Positions 55,801 to 64,000 of a stretch of DNA of 64,000 bases are shown here, one piece after another. Position numbers and translations under genes: made by a program. The stretch lies in the NCBI GenBank assembly GCA_027924585.1, contig BSBM01000753.1:28174501-28238500 (forward strand), in the 5' to 3' direction. This stretch comes from Larix kaempferi (lineage: Eukaryota > Streptophyta > Pinopsida > Pinales > Pinaceae). The notes under the pieces were generated by a model. It was not told where the DNA came from, ran no database searches, and was given only the letters and a program-made list of their open reading frames with translations. Within the stretch, counting starts at the first letter, position 1. Each line of letters opens with the position of its first letter.

Positions 55801-57256
55801 ACAGTGCATTCTTTAGTTAATTTAATTGCTTGTGAATATAACAGTTTTTCTATTTCAATTCTATCTCCCTATATTTGTCCAAATTGGGACTTCTGGAAAA
55901 AATGAAAGAACAATGCAGTATATTTTTTTGCATAAAAGAATAATACAGTGATGGCAATAATTTCTATAAAGATCAGACAGATTAAACAACAAAGTAGAGG
56001 ATTAAGTATGTGGTTAGACAGAATGCATGCATGATATTGTTTTCTTTTGAAGAAATAACTGAAGACTAGTAAACCCTAATTGTTAACACAGTGTCCACTT
56101 TCAGAAATCAGAAAAGAACCTACTGCTATAATTAGTTTTTGTTAAGTTGTTTCAGCATACAGAATTGAACGGTAAAGTCATTGCATGCAAGGATCTAATC
56201 TACAGCTGCTAAAATATAATATGCATGATAACATAGTCTGTGCATGGGTGGTCTTTGGTTTAGATATTTAGATGCATGCAGGGTTTCACTTTTAACTGGG
56301 CAGATTTAATGCTACCTCTCTATACTGGAGTACGATGCAGCTCCACGCATGGGGAAAAATGCAGAGGAGTCATTTTATCAGTTCAGCAAATCTAAATTAA
56401 TTAGGATCTGACATTTTCTACTATTGATTATTAAATAACAATACTATGCCATTTTCTGAGATCATTCATATGATTTGAAAAAGAAAACACAAAAGAATAG
56501 AACCTGAGTGTAATGGGAGTAACAAATCACTCAAGAAGCCTGATCCACCCAACATGCTCCCAAACATCCAAGATGTCTGCCTTAGGACCCCCGAGCCTAT
56601 CCACTGATCCACCAGGAGGAAGAAGGTTCTGCAGCTTAGGACTTCTACTTGCAGCAGCAAGAAAAATTATATATCCAGCCTTACAGGCTTAGTAATCAAT
56701 GGGATCAGCATCAACACCTCTGGTCTGTCCTTCTCATAACATTTGCAGACTTATACTTGCACTCTCCACAGCCTCCCCTATTTGAATCTCTCAGCCATCA
56801 CCTGATGAGCATGAGGAATGTTTCTGCAAAAAACATTGTAAGAGCTGCTTGCTCAATTCGAATTGCCTTTAATAGGCTGCCTAGGCCTTTTAGTGATTAA
56901 TTGGTCATTAGTGAGCTACCTGCTCACCTCTCTCCACCTGGAGAGGGAAATGCCACAAAATTAGGGGGAGTTGTCCCATACCAATAGCTAATGGTAGAGT
57001 GCAAATGCTGCCATCTGTCCCAATCCTTTCAGTAGCTTCCATTCCTCCTAGTGGGCCAGTGGGCACTCTTGTAACAGCTTTCTTGAGTGCTGGTCTCCCA
57101 TTTTCATTTATTAAATAATAATAATGGGTCATTACATTCATTTTTGACCTACTTGGTCATAATTACAAACTTGTAATTATAATTTAACACAAAGTATTTT
57201 TTTGCAAAAAGGATAATAGAAGAAAATAATTATTCTAAAAAATTGGGTAGGTGACA
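52870..57256 (-). repeat. Gypsy 5' LTR (4387 bp)
   Basis: Uninterrupted partner of the left LTR. It ends gggtaggtgaca at 57256, next to the resumed LINE sequence. The empty target of the 1.39-kb insertion lies at about 55666-55672. Plus-strand ORF 52979-53350 and minus ORFs 54032-54271 and 54674-54904 correspond to ORFs in the other LTR. Confidence 0.93.
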
Positions 57257-59690
57257 AGATCTTCATGGATAGTGGGGATGTTGACCCAGCAGCCCAAGAA
57301 GATATTTTGGCAGGTATCCCCAGTCCGGTTTTGGACAACGCTAATAGAGAACTCTCCAAACCAATCCTGGAGCATGAAATTTTGAAAGCCATTTGGTCCC
57401 TTCAAGCTGACAAGGCTCCTGAGCCTGACGGTTTCACCATCAATTTCTATCGAGCCACCTAGGATATAATTAAGGAGGATCTGAAGCGTATGCTCAATTG
57501 GACTAGGAAAAAAGACAAAATCGGAGGGGCCACCAATTCCTTCTTCCTTGCTTTAATTCCCAAAGATAAAACTCCCTGCTCTATAGATCGCTTCAGACCG
57601 ATCTCTCTCGTCAACACCTCCTATAAAATTCTCTCCAAAATCCTTGCTTCCAGAATGAAAAAAATTATGGGGAAAATCATCTCTGATGCCCAAGGGGGTT
57701 TTATTGCTGGTCGCCAAATCCTTGATAATATCCTCATTGTTCAAGAAGCAATTTACTCAAGCGTGGAAAAAAAGAATCAAGGTATGGCCATCAAACTCGA
57801 CATGGCAAATGCCATTGATAGAGTAAATCATCACTTTCTTTTTGAAGTCATGATCAAGTTCGGTTTCTCTGGAAGATTCGTTCAATGGGTTAAAGCTTGC
57901 ATTAACAGTCCTTGGATTGCCTCCTTGGTTAATGGCAGACCTACAAATTTCTTCCTTGCTTCTAGAGGTTTGCACCAAGGCTATCCTTTGTCTCCTTTCG
58001 TCTACCTCTTAGTTGCTGAAACCTTGAGTAGGAAACTTCAGATGTTGCAAGAGTCTAGAGAGCTAAATGGGATTAAAATTGTCCGAGGTGTCAAACTGGT
58101 CAACCACTCTCATTTGGCCGACGACACCATTTTACTTGGGGGGGCCTCCATTATTATTGCTGACAGATTCAAGAATGCTCTTAATACTTTCCTCAAAGCT
58201 TCTGATGGAAAAATCAACTCTAAAAAATCCAAAATCTATGGATGGAATTGCTCCCTTGGGGTTCTCGCTAAAATTGCTAGAATTTTGGGTTTTGAAGGAA
58301 TCTCAGTTTGGAACTCTTTCAACTATCTCAAAATTCCAATCTTTAAAGGGAACAAAAGAATTGTTGATTGGAAAGGGCTGATTGAAAAAATAAAATAAAA
58401 ATTCAATTCCTGGGGCTCTGGGTGGTTAAACCCTGCTAGCAAGTTGATTTTGATCAACTCCATTCTCTTTGCCTTTCCCCTCTATGCTTGCTCCATATCT
58501 CTCGCCCCAAAAACCATGATGTTGGAGATCACCAAAGAAATTAGGAAATTTCTTTGGCAGGGAGGTAAAACCAATCAATCCAAAAAGTTTCACTTGATCA
58601 GCTGGGATACTGTGTGCAGACCCAAAATCTATGGTGGGGCGGGGATTAAAGATCCTTCACTTATGAACCTTGCTCTTGGCGCCAAACTTCTTTGGAGAAT
58701 CATATCTGGGAAAAAGGCATGGTGGAAGGAAATCTTCTACAAAAAGTATATGGCTGGAAACAGAAGCAGATGTGTGGAAAGCATTGATCAGATTAAAAAG
58801 GGAACAACAATATGGAACCTTTGCAAGCGAGCAGCCTACATCATCCAAAATAATCTTTACTGGATCCTAGGTAATGGAAAACAAATACATATTTGGAAGG
58901 ACAACTTTTGTATCAGGCCACCTGCGAATTCCATCCAGGAGTTCCAAGAATTGAAAAATTGGATGGAGCAATCAAATATTAAAACTTTGTTTGACATATC
59001 TATGTGGTCCAACAAAGGGAAATGGACGGGATGGATTGCTCTTGATCTCCCAGGGCATCTTCTTCAGAATTATCGCACTCTTCTTTCTCTGTTCCACAGT
59101 TCCCTCCCAGTTCACCAAAATTTGAGAGATATGCGTGCCTGGGGGAAATCGGGCTCATACTCAATTAAGGCTGGTTATAGTTATTTAGACTCCCTCAAAA
59201 ATCCCAACAACAAGGACAACAAGTGGAAGAAAATATGGGATAAGGACGGGCTCCCAAAAGTTAATGCCTTCTAGTGTATCCTTGCACATAGGAAAACCTT
59301 AACCGCAGAAAATCTCAGGAAAAGGGGGATTGAAGGCCCGACAAGATGCATTCTATGCAAAGAATATGAGGAAACAATGGATCACTTGTTTCTGGAGTGT
59401 AGCTTCGTAAAAGAGGTTTGGCGTAGAGATTACAGTGAAATTCAACCAAACTTAGTCCTCCCAACCAACTGGAATGACCTGTTTGATAATTGGCACAGCT
59501 ACTATCACAGTTCTTTCTTCAATAATCCTGATTTCAAAAGAGCATGGGTCTCCTTCCCCAATTTTATCTGCTGGAAACTCTAGACATCCAGGAACAAAGA
59601 AATCTTTGATAACATAAGGGCCACTCCAGGTAAAGTTCTCTCCTCCACCAAAGCTCTTTGGATTGACTCTCTCTCCTCGAGAGGTTTGAA
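57257..59690 (+). pseudogene. LINE ORF2 reverse transcriptase
   Basis: Continues the endonuclease frame: LQADKAPEPDGFTINFYRAT, a TAG at 57460, then 57490-58398 with FFLALIPKDKTPCSIDRFRP, ISLVNTSYKILSKILASRM, GGFIAGRQILDNILIVQEAI, KLDMANAIDRVNHHFLFEV and GLHQGYPLSPFVYLLVAETL. The catalytic box is HLADDTILLGG. After a TAA at 58396, 58444-59274 gives the thumb and C-terminal region (RKFLWQGGKTNQSKKFHLIS, IWKDNFCIRPP). A zf-RVT segment (about 59340-59400: RCILCKEYEETMDHLFLEC) follows. Other stops: TAG at 59272 and 59581. This enzyme primes cDNA synthesis at nicked target DNA. Confidence 0.92.
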
Positions 59691-59819
59691 TAACATTCGC
59701 AAGGAGCCCTTAAACGTGGAAGAAAAAAATTGGGTAGCATATCTTTTGTATTCCCCACTTTGTTCCCTCTCGAATATTAATCACAAGAAGCAAAAGTCCC
59801 AAAATTGGAACATCATAAT

Positions 59820-60306
59820 GGATCAAAAGGAGCTTCAGATTTGGCTCAAATCTCTTAACAGTGATACCCTCTTCTTCGATGGTGCCTCGAAGGGAAACCC
59901 TGGGTTGGCAGGTGTGGGAGGAGTTCTTTTTTACTCCAAAGGAAACAAAAAGAAAGATTATGCATGGGGAATTGGTAGAAGGACTAATAATGAGGCGGAA
60001 TGGCTCGCCCTAATCAAAGGAATGGAAATTGCTAGGGAACATGATGTCAGGAATCTAGTGGCCCTTGGGGACTCCATGCTGGTTATCAAGGAAGCCAGAT
60101 CTCTGGCTAAAAATAAAAATAAAAACTACCACTAAACTTCAGCATCTCTTCACCTACGTGGCTAAGGAATTTAACTCCATCTCCTTTCACCACATTCTAA
60201 GAAACAACAACAAGGAAGCATATAGCATGGAAAACATCGGTGCTGGATTGGATTGTGGTTTAGCGATCATAAATGGTCTTATCATTGACATCAATTGGGT
60301 ACCTTA
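59820..60306 (+). pseudogene. LINE RNase H domain
   Basis: DTLFFDGASKGNPGLAGVGG (first Asp), NNEAEWLALIKGMEIA (Glu) and VALGDSMLVIKEARS (Asp) form the RNase H catalytic set. After a one-base frameshift near 60125 the second frame continues with LQHLFTYVAKEFNSISFHHI and LRNNNKEAYSMENIGA, ending at TAG 60305. The H.LRNNNKEA segment is the usual C-terminal HVPR.N..AD site, here lacking the last Asp. Plant L1 elements with such a domain are known. Confidence 0.88.
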
Positions 60307-61596
60307 GCCCCTTCTCTAGTTTGCTTATGACCCCCTTGCTCCTCATGACCTTGTTCATGGTTTTGGTTATTAATTCCCACCACCCAAACTATGCAAATTT
60401 CAATTTTTCGATTTGGTTTAATAGAAAGATTGCCTTGGGATCTCCCTTTCTGCATCGACCATCTCTCGCGTACTCCTGGAACACCTAGCGCCCCCATCGG
60501 TCTCGTCCCACCTTCCTCGCATACACGAATTTATTACCACCACCCTCTGCACTGCCTTATATCAGGTCTCAGGATAGTAAGCTCGACATTCTGCACATTC
60601 GTTTTACTGAGAATTGGATTCTACAGGAGCCTTCCGTAGCTATTTGTGTTAGCAATTTGGTCCTTCATTGGTTAGCTATGGAGGATAAGGGATCAGAACT
60701 TTCTTCATTGCAGGAAGAATATCCAGGAAAATTCTAGCGGGGTTGGAGTGAAGTGTTACCTGTCAGCATTCGACGTGGTCCAGGGGCAGGGGAATGGTGG
60801 AGTTGGGCAAGCGCGTGGTGGTTCGGCATAGAATTTTCTTCGTGGTCTTTCCAAGGTTGACGAGCCTGTCAATGGTAGAAATTGGGCTCAGTTGGAGATG
60901 GGCTCCAGACAGAACAATGGGGGAATTGTGCAGCCAATTGCTCGTGCACTCTGTAATGAGTCTGGAATTGTAAAGGGCTGGACCCATCTGGAACTGGGCA
61001 CCATCCAGAACCTGGGCGGGACAATGCATCTCTCTGCATTCCAGTGAGCCTGGAAACAACAAGAATTGGGCCTCCTAGCATGGGTTGGATAATGGATGTA
61101 TCAACTTGGAGTCTCCTCGTGGGCAGGATAGCTCGCCTTCAAAAATCCTTGCACACCTGCAGGATCTAGAAAGTCAGGTTCGAAGGCTCAGGGGTGAATA
61201 CATCGATCAGAAAAAACCTCTAGAATCTAGAATCATTCCTTCATTATTCCAAGGCAATATCAAGGAGACTGATGGAACTGGGAATGGAAACAAGGAGAAC
61301 ATCGGCCATCAATGTGCAGTCTGATTTTTCATGGTTTATCAAGAACTCTTTTTGTAATGACTCTTAGAAGCTATTCAACTGTCTATTTGCTCGATATGTA
61401 TTTCTTTTGCTATCTACTATTAGGGAAGTATGTAAGGATCTTTAGCTATCGTAGAATCAATTGTGTGTTTGAACTGCAAAGACTAGAAATGGATGAGCCT
61501 GATACATCAGCTCTCCAATTTTGGGAACAGTCTTCCAGACTATATATTGTAACTCTGCTCCTCTTTTTAATATAAAATCTTGTCAATCGTTCTTGT
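60307..61596 (+). other. LINE 3' untranslated region
   Basis: About 1.29 kb between the RNase H stop and the A run, long for a LINE 3' UTR. It contains an 80-codon frame at 61085-61324 (SSPSKILAHLQDLESQVRRL, then RGEYIDQKKPLESRII) with coiled-coil-like spacing that does not resemble LINE protein. An AATATAAAATC sequence lies just before the A run. The frame could be a transduced flanking fragment. Confidence 0.5.
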
Positions 61597-61610
61597 AAAA
61601 AAAAAAAAAA
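61597..61610 (+). other. LINE poly-A tail
   Basis: Run of 14 A residues after cttgtcaatcgttcttgt; it marks the 3' end of the LINE and its plus-strand orientation. Confidence 0.8.
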
Positions 61611-62640
61611 ACTGAGTATCACAATAATAACACAACGCCTTCGCAAATATTCTAGGAGCTTGCTTCAGCATTGTGCAGGTCCGACTCTTCTTCCAAGATG
61701 GGGCGGCTTCCAAAAAAGTCATCATCCAAACCTGTAGCAGGGAGTAGGATCCAGAGACATGGTGCTGCAGCTTGGGGGTGTGAGACCGTTCCCCATTTCC
61801 TTGTTGCACACGTTCTATAGAGGGCCCATAGTAGTAGGAATTAAGGAAGGTAAAGGTCGTTGGGAAGCTCCCAAGGAGGCCTCATTCCCCGGTAGACCTT
61901 CGTTAGCTACAGCGGGTACATCCCTGACCGTCGACCCACCAGAGAGACCTGCAATGCCATCGATACCCTCCTCCTGTTGGACAGCTTCAAACTCGTTACT
62001 ACAAACCAAGGAGAAATTATCCCAAACCAAACTGTTGTCCATGTCCTCGAGACGCTCTCCTATATTAACCAAGTTGGTTCTGATATCCCTGAGTGTGACT
62101 TTGTTTGAGTTCCAGTTCATCGTCAATTCATCCACAAGGGTGCTCATCATATTTTTAATCAACCAGTAATAATTGATATTGCCTCCATGCCGCCCGAAGA
62201 CCAAAATGGTCACCACTCTGCGAGCTTCCCAACTGTCAATGAGGTCACGGGTAGAGATAGAGACACTATCGGCATAACCATCCATAGCAACCTAGTCGGA
62301 GGTGTTCCTAGCACATCTTCCCGTGTCGTGCCTGCTACCACCCCTCCTCGAAATTCCTCTCAGTCTCGTCATGGTGAAGGACCAGCAGAGAGCGACGTGA
62401 ACCAGAGATGGAGCAGGAGCAATGTAATAAACTCTCAATCGAGCAGCGACGCAAACCCGAGCCAGAGCAGGAGCAGTGTATGAAACCACGATGCAGATGC
62501 GAAGACAAATTCCCTCCTTAACCCAGCTGGTGGAATTAATGTTGTTGGCTGTCATCTTGGAGGAGGTGACGAGTTAATGTGATGGGTACCTTTCGTCTCG
62601 TTTTCCATCGTTGATGCGACTTCTGCATGGTGTCGGTTAT
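61611..62640. other. Unassigned region with a 156-codon minus ORF
   Basis: The longest frame is 61815-62285 on the minus strand (VTILVFGRHGGNINYYWLIK, LRDIRTNLVNIGERLEDMDN). It is hydrophilic, has no signal peptide or recognised domain, and overlaps an open plus-strand frame (61759-62169). An upstream minus frame (62292-62555) is separated by a stop. It could be the 5' protein of an unknown element. I cannot assign it. Confidence 0.3.
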
Positions 62641-63540
62641 GACAGACACAATGACTCACTGAGAGGGGGGGTGAATCAGTGAGTTAACACTTATTGACAA
62701 TTTCAACTTCTTCTCTTATATCATTTACAAATTCACTTCAACATTACTTTCATTAAACTATATTTCAGTAATCAACTTAACATATGTCATTCATCAAGTA
62801 AAACACATTATCATCAACACATTGCAAGAGACACAAGATATAATTTTGTAATCTTTTTATATTTCTTCAATCGGCTACAACTGAGGGGTTAATCAGCTAC
62901 AACTGAATCAGAAGAACCAACCTCTATTCCAAGACTCGGCTTGGTCTTTTTCTTAGATCCAACTAAGAAAAATAATTACAAGACCCAACTTGTATTACAT
63001 ATACATATATGTCACATTACATCATCATCATAACCACATCATCATTTTATCAACATCAAGACTGCCATCCTTGCTGCCACATCAATCAGTCATCTAACTG
63101 TCTTTTCAGTTGTCCTATCATCATTCTGTCCAAGCATACCAGTATGGCTTTATTCTTCACAGTCATGTCTTTAGGAATTCTTCATTTTGTCCATCATCAA
63201 ATTGCTCTCTCATCATCAAATTGCTCTCTCAGCTTGACCCAAAAATCAAATATAAAACAAATACTTCTTCATTGTTGCTCCTATTGATTTTCTGCTACAG
63301 CCACCGAACCTGTCCTCAGACCTCCTGACCCCCGAAATCAGAGTTCCCTCACTTATCCGAAATCTTCCACACAAATTCACCATCCAAATCAACGAATTGA
63401 TCTTTATTTATACTTGTCTTATCCATGAATTTTTAGGAGGCCGAATTATCAAAATTTATTTCAATTAATTCAAATATATATATATATATAAATTTTTTGG
63501 TCTCTTTGCCACATCCTCATGGTCTTCATGCCTCCTTTAG
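62641..63540. other. Unassigned DNA with a G-run repeat signature
   Basis: It starts with gactcactgagagggggggtgaatcagtgagtt, whose cactga / tcagtg halves flank the G run as an imperfect palindrome; similar strings are common in plant repeats. The rest is CA/TC-rich with no gene. An AT dinucleotide run (about 63474-63490) lies near the end. Confidence 0.35.
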
Positions 63541-63554
63541 ATTGCTCACATAGT

Positions 63555-63950
63555 GTCCACAATTATGCCCGCAAGGGCCTTTTGGTGTATGCCCGCAAGG
63601 GCTTGTCAATAATGCCCGTAGCACCTTTGAATATGCATGTAAGGGCTCTTGTTTATGCCCTTAAGATACCCGCAATGCCCTTACTGGAGATGCCTGCAAT
63701 ACACTCTGAAGATGCCCATAATTCACCATAAGAATGCCCGCAGTGGGCTCCACTTAATATGCCCGCAAGGGCCTTCAATCATGCTCGCATGGGCTTGTCC
63801 AATATGCCCGCAGGGCTACACAGAAATTCCCGCAAGCCTTCAATTGTATGCCCACACATTCTCATGGAGATTCCCGCAAGGGGCCATTGAGACCTTCCAA
63901 CAAATGCCCACAATGGGGATTTGAAATGCCCGCAAGGGGCCTTCCAAATG
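63555..63950. repeat. Short-period repeat built on ATGCCCGCAAGGGC
   Basis: About a dozen units of 20-35 bp, each starting atgcccgcaagggc or a variant (for example at 63564, 63590 and 63757), with variable tails. The core contains GCCC ... GGGC, so each unit can form a tiny hairpin. The repeat fades before the window edge. Confidence 0.8.
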
Positions 63951-64000
63951 CCCATAGCCATCTTCCTTGTCCACCTCATCATTGTTTCCATGTCATTGTC

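Larger units (their letters stand above)
42236..57256 (-). mobile_element. Ty3/gypsy chromovirus with very long LTRs, inserted in the LINE
   Basis: A 15-kb minus-strand element. The left (3') LTR is 42236-48017, including a 1.39-kb insertion; the right (5') LTR is 52870-57256. LTR ends on the minus strand are TGTCACC ... GTTACA (GTTACG in the right copy). PPT is TAAGGGGGGTGTA (48018-48031) and the PBS is TAGTATCAGAGCTC near 52854-52867. Interior order: gag, protease, RT, RNase H, integrase, and a C-terminal chromodomain-like segment, which places it in the chromovirus branch, probably Tekay/Del. Several lesions make it inactive. Confidence 0.93.
39600..61610 (+). mobile_element. L1-type LINE with RNase H, split by a gypsy element
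   Basis: The LINE occupies about 39600-42235 and 57257-61610, roughly 7 kb, with a 3' A run (61597-61610). It carries ORF1 with a CCHC knuckle, an apurinic-type endonuclease, RT and a C-terminal RNase H, the layout of plant L1 elements with an acquired RNase H. A gypsy element lies between codons of ORF2: ...HFREL at 42235 and FMDSGD at about 57262. Removing the insertion with one copy of a 5-bp duplicate (agctt / agatc, two mismatches) keeps the frame. Several in-frame stops, mostly TAG, and one frameshift make it inactive. Confidence 0.92.

Overview
This is plant nuclear DNA from a large, repeat-dominated genome, most likely a gymnosperm (conifer). The evidence is nested Ty1/copia, Ty3/gypsy and L1-type elements, a Penelope-like retroelement remnant (a class reported from conifers), GT-AG introns, and only one apparently intact host gene in 64 kb. 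No bacterial operon, rRNA, tRNA or CRISPR array is visible.

Layout. 1-4.8 kb: unassigned DNA with local duplications of 371, about 85 and 212 bp. 4.8-13.8 kb: a decayed minus-strand Ty1/copia element (copia-1) with a TSD, and an internal 44-bp minisatellite. Its 5' LTR (right side) is split by a 2.76-kb non-autonomous LTR element with its own TSD, PBS and a coiled-coil ORF. 13.8-16 kb: low-complexity DNA with one gene-like patch. 16-18 kb: a decayed minus-strand LINE fragment. 18-21.4 kb: several tandem repeats. 21.7-24.5 kb: the best host gene, a three-exon seed-maturation (SMP/LEA) protein gene on the minus strand, with TATA box, poly(A) signal and ACGTG motifs. Its 2.0-kb intron 2 is filled by a satellite with a 395-bp higher-order period and a 63-bp foldback.

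26-31.5 kb: a nearly intact, young minus-strand Ty1/copia element (copia-2) with a GTATG TSD, about 99% identical LTRs, one frameshift and one in-frame TAG. 31.5-36.3 kb: mostly unassigned, ending in a two-exon ABCG-transporter pseudogene (+). 36.7-37.05 kb: a SINE-like retroposon with a 15-bp TSD. 37.15-37.9 kb: a Penelope-like element remnant (+), with the end of the RT and a GIY-YIG domain.

39.6-61.6 kb: one L1-type LINE (+, ORF1, endonuclease, RT, RNase H, poly-A) interrupted at 42.2 kb by a 15-kb Ty3/gypsy chromovirus (minus) with very long LTRs (about 4.4 kb). The left LTR is itself interrupted by a 1.39-kb TG...CA insertion with a CCTAG TSD. 61.6-64 kb: unassigned DNA ending in a short-period repeat built on ATGCCCGCAAGGGC.

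The genes do not form a pathway. The window is a record of successive insertions: LINE, then gypsy, then solo-LTR-like element; and copia-1, then non-autonomous element. All readings come from visual inspection. Coordinates of decayed features are approximate to tens of bases; LTR, TSD and exon boundaries were read base by base.
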